Notes: a model not told the origin generated them from the letters alone. Numbered from the stretch's first letter, positions 52,834 through 62,778 are shown. The stretch: 64,000 bases of DNA from Cytobacillus solani (GCF_001420595.1 NZ_LJIX01000006.1:2899058-2963057); one strand, 5' to 3'. A program made the numbers and translations.

Positions 52834-54312
52834 TCATATAAATGATTTCTTAATATTTTCTGCACTCTCTGCTGTTTGTTGGATATATTCTGCGATTAAT
52901 CGATTATCTGCTGTGATTGTTTCAATTGATGCATTTACTTGCTGCAAGCTTGCTGTTGCTTCCTCAATAATTGCAGCAAAATCATTTGTAGATGATTCAA
53001 CTTTTTCACTATTTCTTCCCACTTTTTTAGACAGAGTGTCAAATTCCTGAAACTTTTTATTTACTTTTTTCAGCATTGAATGAAGTTCAGAGAATTTTTT
53101 TTCCACTTCGTTAGATGATTCGACACTTTGGTTCAAATTCACACTGCTGTCTTTCATATTTCCTTGGGCTAATTCATTTGTTTTGTTAACCTCTACGAGA
53201 TTTTCAGTAATTTTAATTGTGATTACTTTCGTTGTATCAGCTAATTTTCTAATCTCTTCTGCTACAACAGAAAATCCTTTCCCTGCTTCACCTGCTCACG
53301 CAGCCTCAATTGAAGCATTTAATGCCAATAAATTTGTTTGCTCTGTAATTTGCTGAATTTGTTGTGCAAATTGATTTGTTTCTTCAATTTTTTGAGTTAA
53401 TGTCCTAAAGTTTTCATTAAGCTCCTTAATAACCATTTGTAAGTTATCCATCTCATTCATTAGATGCTTTGCTTTCAATTGACCTTCCTCAGCAGCAATA
53501 CTAGATTGAACAGATTCTTCAATAAGTTCCTTAGTTGACTGATTCATATCATTCAAAACCACTAAATTATTATGTGCATTGGTAGCAATGCCTGAGATTT
53601 GTTCACTCTGAACCTGGCTGCCTGCTGAAACTTCACTTATGGCAATTCTCATTTCATCTTGTGAAGATACACTAAATTGAATTTTTTCATTCACCTTACT
53701 TAAACTGTCTACAATGGTAAACAGCTCTTTTTCAAGCTTAACTTTTTGTTCTTCCTTTGCTCTTGAATTTGCTTCTTCTTGATCCATATATTCTTGGAGC
53801 ATTTTGTATTGCTTATCATTCAAATGAATTAAAACGCTTAAAAGGACCGTTGATAGCAAATATATTAGGAAAAACGATGCAAATTCCTCTTTCAAGTAAG
53901 CGTATGTTGCTACTGGAAAAAAACTATTATAGGAAAGGATGATTAAACCAAAAACAATACCGATTCCAAAGATTTTTTTATTAAAGGGAACTGCAGCAAA
54001 AATAGTAAAGAAAAATACACTAATAACACCAGCTAGATTGCCCCCCGTTATTAAAGTCGTAATCAACATACATGTATTCATTCCTATGACAATTACATAG
54101 GGAAATAAATACTCTCTCTTACTTTTATTCGTCATAAAATAAACAATAGGATAGATAATTACTTGTACTAGGTTTAGCATAGTCATTATAGATTTCGGGT
54201 CTAATGCGAACATACTGATTAACCCAATGACCGTTAATATCAAGTATATTGTTAGCATTAGTTTGTTTTTACTTTTCAAATCCATTAGCTTTAATTGTTC
54301 GATTGCATTCAT
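52834..54312 (-). pseudogene. Methyl-accepting chemotaxis protein interrupted by one stop codon
   Basis: The gene reads as one 492-codon frame with a single TGA at 53296-53298. It lies where the nearly invariant tip sequence [20 protein letters not shown] needs Arg, so CGA changed to TGA. The N-terminal half has six membrane helices without an extracellular domain (about 18-170), then a coiled-coil signalling domain. The part before the stop lacks the tip that contacts CheA/CheW. No other lesion is visible, so the mutation is recent, or the codon is read through. Confidence 0.9.
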
Positions 54313-54452
54313 TTTGTTCCCCCGCTAGAATAATAATTACTTTTTAATATTATCGGCTATGTTAGGTATTTTTCGATAAAAATAATAAAAGCTGGAACAA
54401 TTTATTTTCCTAGTGGATCTCTTTAAAACATTAGAATTTAATTGAACTTCAT

Positions 54453-54600
54453 TTAGCTAACAAGTATCACTAATTTCCTTATATTCTTATTTGCCTCCAT
54501 ATGATAATGTGCCTGTTGGATATCTGCAAATGGGAATATTTGATCTATTATAGGTCTAATCTTATTCTGCTTAAATAAAGGGATTGCCCTTTTTTCACTT
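54453..54600 (-). pseudogene. Zinc-type quinone oxidoreductase remnant
   Basis: The minus strand reads IPLFKQNKIRPIIDQIFPF then ADIQQAHYHMEANKNIRKL and VILVS before a stop at 54453. This is the last 45 residues of an MDR-family quinone oxidoreductase (xPVIDxVFPxxEIxxAHxxMExxxxxGKIVL). An upstream stop near 54600 and no further coding match show it is a fragment. Confidence 0.75.
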
Positions 54601-54747
54601 TAAATGCAGAAATAATGCATTAAATAGGTAATCTTTTTTTCCTTATTTCCATAAATAATCCTACCTATGTATAAAATAAATATCCCCTTAAATACTAATA
54701 ACAGCTTCCAAGAATCAATGAAATTAATCTAAAGGAGGATACAGCCA

Positions 54748-55605
54748 ATGGATAAGGATATGAATTATGGCAGTGATTATAAATACATTCCCGCCACTTC
54801 CATAGGGAGTGGAATGACTATTCAGGTCTTGCCTGACTTGTTTTGCCACACTGTACAAATTGTCAATATTATATTAGCAGGGGATCCTAATACAAAAGAT
54901 TTTATTCTAGTTGATGCTGGAATGCCCCATTCAGCAAATGAGATCATCTCCGTTGTTGAAGAATACTATGGCGCAAATAGCCACCCGAAAGCAATCATCT
55001 TGACACATGGGCATTTTGATCATGTAGGTGCAATTATTGAATTGGTTAAGCATTGGGAAATACCTGTTTATGCTCATGAATTAGAGCTGCCTTATTTAAC
55101 TGGACAGAAGAGTTATCCTGAACCTGACCCAACAGTTGAAGGAGGCTTGATAGCAAAAATGTCTCCACTGTTTCCAAATGAACCAATTAACCTAGACAAT
55201 CATGTGGAAAAGCTTCCTGCAGATGGGACGATTCCATATTTGCCTGATTTTTGCTGGATTCATACTCCCGGACATTCTCCTGGACACATTTCTTTATTCA
55301 GGGAATCAGACAATACATTGATTGTTGGAGACGCATTTGTAACCGTCAAACAAGATTCACTATATAAAGTAATTACCCAAAAACAAGAGATAAACGGACC
55401 TCCCAGATATTTTACAACTGATTGGGAAGCTGCTAAAGAATCGGTAATCAAATTAGCATCTTTAAGCCCATCTGTTGCAATTACAGGGCATGGATTGCCA
55501 ATGTCAGGTGAACTATTAACAAAAAGCCTTGAAAAACTTGTTCATGACTTTGATCAAATTGCAGTACCTGACTTTGGGAAATATGTTGATAAAAACCTGC
55601 ATTAG
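54748..55605 (+). CDS. MBL-fold metallohydrolase
   Basis: The 285-residue protein has the metallo-beta-lactamase motifs THGHFDHVG (HxHxDH), HTPGHSPGHIS, GDAFVT and ITGHGLPMSG, with all metal ligands present. Substrate unknown; glyoxalase II, lactonase or similar activities are possible. AAAGGAGG precedes the ATG. Confidence 0.9.
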   Translation: MDKDMNYGSDYKYIPATSIGSGMTIQVLPDLFCHTVQIVNIILAGDPNTKDFILVDAGMPHSANEIISVVEEYYGANSHPKAIILTHGHFDHVGAIIELVKHWEIPVYAHELELPYLTGQKSYPEPDPTVEGGLIAKMSPLFPNEPINLDNHVEKLPADGTIPYLPDFCWIHTPGHSPGHISLFRESDNTLIVGDAFVTVKQDSLYKVITQKQEINGPPRYFTTDWEAAKESVIKLASLSPSVAITGHGLPMSGELLTKSLEKLVHDFDQIAVPDFGKYVDKNLH

Positions 55606-55650
55606 ATCAACAGTTTACCACATCCTAATTTAAACAAATCTCTAAATAGG

Positions 55651-55679
55651 TTGTCTAAAGTTGGAGTTTAGCTTATAAT
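55651..55679 (+). promoter_or_regulatory. Sigma-A promoter of the class I reductase operon
   Basis: TTGTCT (55651-55656), 17 bp, TATAAT (55674-55679). Confidence 0.82.
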
Positions 55680-55685
55680 CATAAA

Positions 55686-55733
55686 AGTACATATATAGTA
55701 TTTACACGATCACAATACTACAATATACAGTGA
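55686..55733 (+). promoter_or_regulatory. Pair of NrdR boxes upstream of the class I operon
   Basis: CTACAATATACAGTGA (55718-55733) matches 9 of the 10 core NrdR positions. AGTACATATATAGTAT (55686-55701) keeps a good right half only. Centres are 32 bp apart, exactly as at nrdDG. Confidence 0.7.
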
Positions 55734-55744
55734 TTAACCTATAA

Positions 55745-55940
55745 ATACGGTGTCTAGTAAGACTTAATAGGGAATCTGGTGCAATTCCAGAGCTGTTCCC
55801 GCAACTGTAAGTGCTGACGAAATAAGTGATCCACTGTCCATTAGGATGGGAAGGACTTAAAGTAGGTGCAAAGCACGAGTCAGGAGACCTGCCATATTTA
55901 TAACGTGTTATCTTCTTCGGGAGCTGGGAAGATAGAACGA
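55745..55940 (+). promoter_or_regulatory. Cobalamin riboswitch controlling nrdA-nrdB
   Basis: GGGAATCTGGTGCAATTCC, GCTGTTCCCGCAACTGTAA, CCACTGTCC, GATGGGAAGG and GAGTCAGGAGACCTGCC form the complete core. A P13 segment TATCTTCTTCGGGAGCTGGG follows that is identical to the nrdD copy. A terminator follows before the gene. Confidence 0.95.
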
Positions 55941-55988
55941 GGGTATTTTGATAGACCTTTTTTGTCTATGATCTTATCAACGTTTGTT

Positions 55989-56022
55989 AAACCCATCCTC
56001 TTTATTGAGTGATGGGTTTTTA
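55989..56022 (+). terminator. Riboswitch terminator upstream of nrdA
   Basis: AAACCCATC/GATGGGTTT forms a 9-bp stem with a 13-base loop, followed by TTATTTT. It ends about 50 bases before the start codon. Confidence 0.8.
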
Positions 56023-56075
56023 TTTTCCCCCTATTCCAAGAATCGAATGAAAGTAATGAAAGGGGAATTTATATT

Positions 56076-58364
56076 ATGAAAACAATGCTTCAAAATGAAT
56101 TAAATTCTGTTTTGGATGCTTTAGAAAGAGCAGCTACTATTTACAATATTGACATCCGGGAGATAAAACAGAAAATATTGGAGAATGATCAGACTTTTTC
56201 TGAAGCGAATGAACAGGTACTCCATTATTCCTTGAACAAGATCTCAATGGAACAGCCCAATTGGACCTTTCTTGCTGCCGGGTTATATTTAAATGATCTT
56301 TATTCAAAAGCAGCTGTTAACAGAGGTTATCACAAGGAACAAAAGTATGGACCTTTCTATGAACTTATTAAAGAACTCACAAATATAGGAATTTATTCAG
56401 ATGATTTATTAAATTTATATACTAAGGAAGAGATCGCTGAAATTGAAAATGCAATTGATCCGGAAAAGGATTATTTATTTAATTATGTTGGCTTATTCCT
56501 GCTCGCCGACCGCTATCTAGCGAAAGACTATGAAAAAAATGTCTTTGAATTGCCACAGGAACGATTTATGATCATCGCGATGACTTTAATGAAGCATGAA
56601 AGTAAATCTAATCGACTTTCTCTTGTTAAAGAGGCCTACTGGGCATTAAGCAATCTTTATATGACGGTTGCCACTCCAACTCTTGCTAATGCAGGGAAAA
56701 GTTATGGTCAACTATCCTCTTGCTTTATTGACACAGTTGAAGATTCTTTGGATAGTATCTATTTAAATAATTGGGATATTGCTAGATTAAGCAAAGACGG
56801 TGGAGGAATCGGTATTTATTATGGAAAGGTGCGTGCTTTAGGTTCAGATATTAAGAGATTTAAAGGGAACTCCTCAGGTGTCATTCCATGGATTCGACTA
56901 ATCAACGATACAGCAGTCAGCGTAGATCAATTGGGACAAAGGCAAGGAGCTGTAGCTATTTATCTAGATATATTCCATAAAGACATTATGAATGGATTCT
57001 TAGATTTAAAGACGAATAACGGGGATGAGCGACGGAAAGCTCATGATATTTTTACAGGTGTAGCCATTCCTGATTTATTCATGAAAAAATTAGAGAAAGT
57101 TGATGAAACAGGAAGAAGCATTGGTGAATGGCATACCTTCTGTCCACACCAAGTAAAGCAAATCATGGGCTGGAAAGATGAAGTTGGGAATCCATTAGGG
57201 CTAGAAGACTATTACGATGAGACAGATATTAAATATTTTACTCAAAAATATGAAGAAGCTGTTAATCACCCTCTACTTCCAAGAAGAACATACCGGGCGA
57301 TGGATATTATGGCTCGAATTATGGTATCTCAGCTAGAATCAGGTACTCCATATATGTTCTATAGAGATGAGGTAAATCGTCAAAATCCAAATAAGCATGT
57401 GAAAGGTAGAGGACACACTTCTATTTATTGCAGTAATCTCTGTACTGAAATTATGCAAAATATGTCTGCAACAGTGATTCAGAAAGAATTTCAAGACGAT
57501 GATGGCAATATTGTCATAGTTAGAAAACCAGGAGACTTTGTAGTTTGTAATTTATCATCTATCCATCTTCCTAATGCAATACAATCGAATGTGTTAGAAC
57601 GACTCATCCGAATTCAAATGCGAATGCTCGATAATACGATTGATATTAACAATATTTCAGTTGGACAAGCCAAATGGACAAACGAAAGGTATCGAGCTGT
57701 TGGACTAGGAACGTTTGGATGGCATCACTTACTTGCACTCAAGGAAATTCATTGGGAATCTGAAGCAGCCGTTGAATTTGCAGATGCTTTGTACGAAGAA
57801 ATCAGTTATCACACTATTCATTCTTCAATGGAGCTTGCAAAGGAAAAAGGATCCTATCGAATGTTTTCTGGATCTGAATGGCAAACTGGCGCTTACTTTG
57901 AACGAAAAGGCTACACTTCCGAGCGCTGGACTATGCTGCAGAAGGATATTCAAACATTTGGAGTTCGGAATGGATGGATGCTTGCTGTTGCGCCTAATTC
58001 GTCTACAGCAAAAATTGGCGGATCAACTGATGGAATTGATCCACTATATGCGATTGAATATGCAGAGGAAAAGAAAAACTTTAAATTTAAAGTGACTGCT
58101 CCTGATTTAAATCACCATACTTACAATTATTACCGTCGTGTTCGCCATGAATTAAGCCAATTATGGAGTATTAAGCACAATGCTGCACGTCAACGACATA
58201 TTGATCAATCCATTAGCTTTAATCTCTATGTTCGCCATGATATAAAAGCGCGGGAATTATTGCAGCTTCATTTGGAAGCATGGAAGCATGGATTGAAAAC
58301 GACATATTATGTACGCAGTACTTCACAAACAGAAATTGATGAATGTGAAGCTTGTCATAGCTAA
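56076..58364 (+). CDS. nrdA: Class I ribonucleoside-diphosphate reductase, alpha subunit
   Basis: The 762-residue catalytic subunit has the three active-site Cys (LSSCFID, NLCTEI with the Glu, VVCNLSS), the radical-transfer Tyr pair (KTTYYVRST) and a C-terminal CEACHS that accepts electrons from thioredoxin-like partners. The N-terminus is too short for a full ATP cone. Aerobic deoxynucleotide synthesis. Class Ia versus Ib cannot be settled; the flavodoxin encoded downstream hints at Ib-like manganese chemistry. GAAAGGGG precedes the ATG. Confidence 0.93.
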   Translation: MKTMLQNELNSVLDALERAATIYNIDIREIKQKILENDQTFSEANEQVLHYSLNKISMEQPNWTFLAAGLYLNDLYSKAAVNRGYHKEQKYGPFYELIKELTNIGIYSDDLLNLYTKEEIAEIENAIDPEKDYLFNYVGLFLLADRYLAKDYEKNVFELPQERFMIIAMTLMKHESKSNRLSLVKEAYWALSNLYMTVATPTLANAGKSYGQLSSCFIDTVEDSLDSIYLNNWDIARLSKDGGGIGIYYGKVRALGSDIKRFKGNSSGVIPWIRLINDTAVSVDQLGQRQGAVAIYLDIFHKDIMNGFLDLKTNNGDERRKAHDIFTGVAIPDLFMKKLEKVDETGRSIGEWHTFCPHQVKQIMGWKDEVGNPLGLEDYYDETDIKYFTQKYEEAVNHPLLPRRTYRAMDIMARIMVSQLESGTPYMFYRDEVNRQNPNKHVKGRGHTSIYCSNLCTEIMQNMSATVIQKEFQDDDGNIVIVRKPGDFVVCNLSSIHLPNAIQSNVLERLIRIQMRMLDNTIDINNISVGQAKWTNERYRAVGLGTFGWHHLLALKEIHWESEAAVEFADALYEEISYHTIHSSMELAKEKGSYRMFSGSEWQTGAYFERKGYTSERWTMLQKDIQTFGVRNGWMLAVAPNSSTAKIGGSTDGIDPLYAIEYAEEKKNFKFKVTAPDLNHHTYNYYRRVRHELSQLWSIKHNAARQRHIDQSISFNLYVRHDIKARELLQLHLEAWKHGLKTTYYVRSTSQTEIDECEACHS

Positions 58365-58386
58365 ATCTTGAGGAGGATGTAGTCAA

Positions 58387-59433
58387 ATGAGCACCAAACA
58401 AGCCCTTACTAAAATAAAACTGCTTAATCCAGAGTATCCAAATAAAGCAACTCGGATCATTAATGGTCATTCTTCCGGAATTTTAAATTGGAACGACATT
58501 AAATATCCGCAAATGTACCGAATGTATCAAACATTATTATCAAATTTTTGGAAAGCCCAAGAAATTAATATGCAGGATGATATTAAACAATGGGATTTAT
58601 TAAGTACAACTGAGCAAGATGTATTTTTAAGAATCAATACACAGCTGGCTTCTCTCGATAGCTTACAAACACCTACAATGACACAAGTGATGGATTATGT
58701 AACCGACCCAAGCTTTAAGGCTATTTTTGCAGTTATATCACAGCAAGAAGCTGTTCATAATGAATCTTATTCCTATATTTTGAGCTCACTTGTTCCACTA
58801 AGTGAACAAAACGCTCGGTTCGATCAAGCAAAGGATGATCCCATCGTTCGAAAACGGAATGAGCTTATTTTGGATGCATACGAAAAATTTCGAAACGAGC
58901 CAACTCCACAACATTTATTTGAGCTCTGTATTAACTCAATAAATCTTGAAGGAATTTACTTTTACGCTGGATTTGCTTTCTTCTACCACTTAGCACGTCA
59001 GCAAAAAATGTTAAAAACGAGCACAATGATAAGCTATATCCAACGCGATGAGATGCAGCACGCCTATTTCATTTCACAATTTGTTCGGATTTTATTAACT
59101 GAAATGCCAGAATTAAATACAGAGAGTAATATTGAATTTGTTTATGATACCATCCATAAAGCAGTTCAGCTTGAAAAAGAATGGGCACATTATATATTAA
59201 AAGACATTAAAGGAATTAACATTGAAGAATTTGAAGGCTATGTTGAGTACTTAGCAAACAAGAGGCTTCGCCAACTAGGACTTGAAAATCTCTATGAAGA
59301 TCGAGAAAATCCAATGCCATGGATTCATGTATTCAGTGATGAAATGATGAACGAAACGAAGTCCGATTTCTTCGAACAGAAGTCACGAACATATACCAAA
59401 GTCTCGCAAGACAATGGCTTTGATGAGTTATGA
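58387..59433 (+). CDS. nrdB: Class I ribonucleoside-diphosphate reductase, beta subunit
   Basis: The 348-residue ferritin-like subunit has the metal ligands in SLDSLQT (Asp), QQEAVHNES (Glu, His), NLEGIYFYAGF (Glu) and RDEMQHAYF (Glu, His), and a Tyr in HNESYSYIL at the place of the radical Tyr of E. coli R2. It forms the tyrosyl-radical cofactor for the alpha subunit. AGGAGGATG lies upstream; it overlaps the flavodoxin gene by 4 bp. Confidence 0.93.
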   Translation: MSTKQALTKIKLLNPEYPNKATRIINGHSSGILNWNDIKYPQMYRMYQTLLSNFWKAQEINMQDDIKQWDLLSTTEQDVFLRINTQLASLDSLQTPTMTQVMDYVTDPSFKAIFAVISQQEAVHNESYSYILSSLVPLSEQNARFDQAKDDPIVRKRNELILDAYEKFRNEPTPQHLFELCINSINLEGIYFYAGFAFFYHLARQQKMLKTSTMISYIQRDEMQHAYFISQFVRILLTEMPELNTESNIEFVYDTIHKAVQLEKEWAHYILKDIKGINIEEFEGYVEYLANKRLRQLGLENLYEDRENPMPWIHVFSDEMMNETKSDFFEQKSRTYTKVSQDNGFDEL

Positions 59434-59876
59434 GAATTGGTATTGTTTATACATCTGTTTCCGGCAATACAGAAGAATTAGCACGATTACTACATGAACT
59501 ATTAATTGAACAGAAATATAGATCTCAACTAATGAACATAACTGACTTCCCGGTTCACGAGTTAGCTGAATACGATGCAATCGCAATTGGCACTTATACA
59601 TGGGGAGACGGAGAAATCCCCATAGAAATGGAGCCTATATATAATGAGTTTAAAGGTTTAAGAGATAAAAAAATGGTTACAGCTATCTTTGGTACGGGTG
59701 ACCGATTTTACCCCCACTACTGCGGAGCTGTCGATACGTTTAAAAATGCATTAAAAACAAATACGAATTTAGCTGTAACCTTAAAGGTTGAATTATTGCC
59801 GCAAAAACAAGACTTATCCAAGTGTAAAAAGTTTGTTGAGTTGTTTACTGAACGGATACAAACAAGTTTGCAATAG
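59430..59876 (+). CDS. Flavodoxin
   Basis: The 148-residue protein has the FMN phosphate loop VYTSVSGNTEELA and the second loop GTYTWGDGEIP, typical of flavodoxins. Overlap with nrdB suggests that it reduces or activates the beta subunit, as NrdI does in class Ib systems; it is not a close NrdI sequence. Confidence 0.88.
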   Translation: MRIGIVYTSVSGNTEELARLLHELLIEQKYRSQLMNITDFPVHELAEYDAIAIGTYTWGDGEIPIEMEPIYNEFKGLRDKKMVTAIFGTGDRFYPHYCGAVDTFKNALKTNTNLAVTLKVELLPQKQDLSKCKKFVELFTERIQTSLQ

Positions 59877-59895
59877 GCTATAGGTTAACATTTAG

Positions 59896-59922
59896 ACACC
59901 GTTATATGACGGTGTTTTTTTT
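59896..59922 (+). terminator. Terminator of the class I reductase operon
   Basis: ACACCGT/ACGGTGT with a 6-base loop, followed by eight T. Confidence 0.88.
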
Positions 59923-60039
59923 CGATCTGGCCTTTTTTCAATTGAAGATTTACAACTCAAAAGGAATATTATTCATACGATAGTGCAACCTTAAATAAAG
60001 TTCACTTAGAAAAGAATTGTATTCAGAGGTGCGTAAAGA

Positions 60040-61722
60040 TTGCTGTCAAAAAGAAATAATTATATAGAGAAATTACTAATTATCTTGTCATTACTTGCAT
60101 TGACTATCTTCATCTCCCCCTTATTCATATTAGGAGACAATGCTCACATACGCGTCCATGATAATTTGGATTCCAATCTTGCATGGTATAAAGTCCTAGC
60201 TGAAAGCGGTCAAATTACCGGACCTGCAAACGCTGTTATTCCTCAAATAATTAACGGGAATTTGTCACGGAATGCCTTTGGTACTGAATATAGCCTGATT
60301 GTCTGGCTTTATGTACTATTCCCAACCATGATTGCCTACGCAATAAGCCAAACAATAACAAGATTTACGGCATTTTTGGGCATGTATTTACTTTTGAAAA
60401 CACACTTCCTTGAAGATAAGGAATGGATAGCCTTCAATATTGGCATCTCACTAGCTTTTGCATTTACTCCTTTTTGGCCTTCAGGGATGTTAAGTACACT
60501 TGGTATGCCACTCGCATTATGGGCTTTCTTGAATATACGGAATGGGGAAAGATTGTGGAAGAACTATCTCATTTTAACCGTTCTCCCATTCTATTCTAGT
60601 ATTGTACTTGGTTTTTTCTTTTTTCTTAGTGCTATGGGGATATTCTGGCTTTCAGACTTGATTAGAGGAAAAGGGTGGAATTTTCGCTTTCTTTTATCGA
60701 TCGCTTATATGACTGTCATGTTTTTACTAGTTGAATATCGGCTCGTATATTCCTTATTATTTGATGATGACCCAAACAGTCGGGATGAATATTTTCATGC
60801 TAGATTATCAGCTACCCACGCACTCCGCCTTACTTTTAAGAATTTTATTTATGGTCACCATCATGCTGCAACTGTACATACTTTTATCATATTGCCAGCG
60901 ATGCTTATTGCTTTAGCAATCGTTTTTATGAAAAAAAAGTGGAGAATGGAAAAAGTATTTGTATTTTTATTTTTGCTAAACATTGTTTTATCTGCTTGGT
61001 ATGCATTTTGGTTTTACAAAGGGTGGCTTCCGCTTACTCAACGTTTCCACTTTCTTGACACATTTAACTTTGCGAGGTATCACTTTTTAAGACCTCTTAT
61101 TGTATATTTGTTGTTTGCATTGTCATTAAAAATCATCTGTTCTTATTTGAAAAACTGGAAAAGAATCGGGCTTATCCTTGTCCTTGCACAGATTTTAGTT
61201 GTTTCATTTGCCAATGAAGAGTTTTTGTTTCGTAATAAGCCTACAGTTAAGCAATTTTATGCGGAAGAACAATTCAATAATATTAAGGATTTTATCGGCA
61301 TTCCTCAAGAGGATTATCGAGTGGCCAGTATCGGCATTCACCCTGCAATCGCACAGTACAATGGGTTCTACACGCTTGATACATATAATAACTTTTATCC
61401 TTTAAGCTATAAATATCAGTTCAGGAAAATAATTGAAAAAGAACTTGCCAAAAACAAAACTATTCGGACATACTTTGATGAATGGGGCGGTCGTTGTTAT
61501 ATCTTTACGGCCGAACTTGGGAAGCATTATATGTTTAAAAAAAAGACAAAAAAAAGGCTGAAAAAACTGGAGCTTAATATAGAGCACTTTAAAGAAATGG
61601 GTGGGAGATACATATTTTCAGCGGTTCCAATTGATAACGCTTCAGAAAATAGCCTAGTGCTAGAAAAAACGTTTGAATCAAAAAGCTCTGTCTGGAAAAT
61701 CTACCTTTATAAAGCAATATAG
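60040..61722 (+). CDS. DUF6044/YkoS-like polytopic membrane protein
   Basis: The 560-residue protein has about twelve membrane helices and a C-terminal soluble part (about 400-560), in the style of GT-C glycosyltransferases. The first loop contains an HDNLDSNLAWYK acidic motif, a likely catalytic region. It precedes a YkoT-like glycosyltransferase and a GtrA protein, the set used for lipid-linked sugar transfer to the cell surface. The TTG start at 60040 follows GAGGTG. Confidence 0.78.
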   Translation: MLSKRNNYIEKLLIILSLLALTIFISPLFILGDNAHIRVHDNLDSNLAWYKVLAESGQITGPANAVIPQIINGNLSRNAFGTEYSLIVWLYVLFPTMIAYAISQTITRFTAFLGMYLLLKTHFLEDKEWIAFNIGISLAFAFTPFWPSGMLSTLGMPLALWAFLNIRNGERLWKNYLILTVLPFYSSIVLGFFFFLSAMGIFWLSDLIRGKGWNFRFLLSIAYMTVMFLLVEYRLVYSLLFDDDPNSRDEYFHARLSATHALRLTFKNFIYGHHHAATVHTFIILPAMLIALAIVFMKKKWRMEKVFVFLFLLNIVLSAWYAFWFYKGWLPLTQRFHFLDTFNFARYHFLRPLIVYLLFALSLKIICSYLKNWKRIGLILVLAQILVVSFANEEFLFRNKPTVKQFYAEEQFNNIKDFIGIPQEDYRVASIGIHPAIAQYNGFYTLDTYNNFYPLSYKYQFRKIIEKELAKNKTIRTYFDEWGGRCYIFTAELGKHYMFKKKTKKRLKKLELNIEHFKEMGGRYIFSAVPIDNASENSLVLEKTFESKSSVWKIYLYKAI

Positions 61723-61740
61723 AGGATAGGAGAATGCCAC

Positions 61741-62778
61741 ATGAAAAATCCAGTACTTACTATTGTCGTCCCCTGCTATAACGAGGAGGATGTTCTTCCA
61801 AAAACGATTTTGCAGCTAAGCAGTTTTCTTAGAGAGATAAAGGAAGAAGGACTCATTTCAAATAAAAGCAAAATATTATTTGTGGATGATGGAAGTAAGG
61901 ATGAAACTTGGAAGATTATTTACAAAAAAAGCTTACATGACGAGAATATTCGTGGATTAAAACTTTCAAGAAATGTGGGGCATCAGAATGCTCTTCTCGC
62001 TGGTTTAGCAGCTGCTAGAGAGGCATCTGATTGTGTGATTTCCATTGATGCAGATCTTCAGGATGATATTACTGTCATTCGGGAATTTATCCTTAAATTT
62101 CAAGAAGGCTGTGAAATTGTTTATGGCGTAAGGAGAAAACGAGATAGCGATACTTTTTTCAAAAGAAGCACAGCACAGGGCTTTTACATGCTAATGAAAA
62201 AAATGGGTGTGAATCTTGTTTATAACCACGCAGATTTCCGTTTAATGAGCAAACGTGCGTTACATGAGCTCCAACATTTTGAGGAAGTTAATATGTTTCT
62301 GCGAGGTATTGTTCCCCTTATCGGCTTTAAGTCAACTAATGTGTACTACGACCGAAAGGAACGGCTGGCCGGTGAGACAAAATATCCATTTAAAAAAATG
62401 CTTGCCTTCTCATTTGAAGGAATTACATCTTTTTCTGTTACCCCTATTCGCTTCGTCATGTTAGCTGGTGTTTTATCTTTCTTTATTAGTCTTTTATTCG
62501 GTGCTTATTTTCTCGGCTTAAAGTTTTTTGGGAAGACAGAAATAGGCTGGACATCTTTAATCATTTCCATATGGCTTATTGGTGGACTTCAGCTTATTGC
62601 CATTGGACTAGTTGGGGAATATATCGGAAAAATATATAAAGAATCCAAGAGAAGACCGAAATATATCATCGACATTGATACATTTAATATGCCGATGCCC
62701 CGCCATATTATAAATGATGGAGGGAATGAAAATGAGTTCTATCGCACTGATCTTGGAAAGCTGCCTGAAACGAACTAA
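61741..62778 (+). CDS. Family 2 glycosyltransferase, polyprenyl-phosphate sugar synthase type (YkoT-like)
   Basis: The 345-residue protein has a GT2 domain (VVPCYNEEDVLP, VDDGSKD, the DxD-like DADLQDD) and two C-terminal membrane helices (about 235-260 and 270-300), as in GtrB/DPM-type enzymes that put a sugar on undecaprenyl phosphate. GATAGGAG precedes the ATG. Confidence 0.92.
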   Translation: MKNPVLTIVVPCYNEEDVLPKTILQLSSFLREIKEEGLISNKSKILFVDDGSKDETWKIIYKKSLHDENIRGLKLSRNVGHQNALLAGLAAAREASDCVISIDADLQDDITVIREFILKFQEGCEIVYGVRRKRDSDTFFKRSTAQGFYMLMKKMGVNLVYNHADFRLMSKRALHELQHFEEVNMFLRGIVPLIGFKSTNVYYDRKERLAGETKYPFKKMLAFSFEGITSFSVTPIRFVMLAGVLSFFISLLFGAYFLGLKFFGKTEIGWTSLIISIWLIGGLQLIAIGLVGEYIGKIYKESKRRPKYIIDIDTFNMPMPRHIINDGGNENEFYRTDLGKLPETN

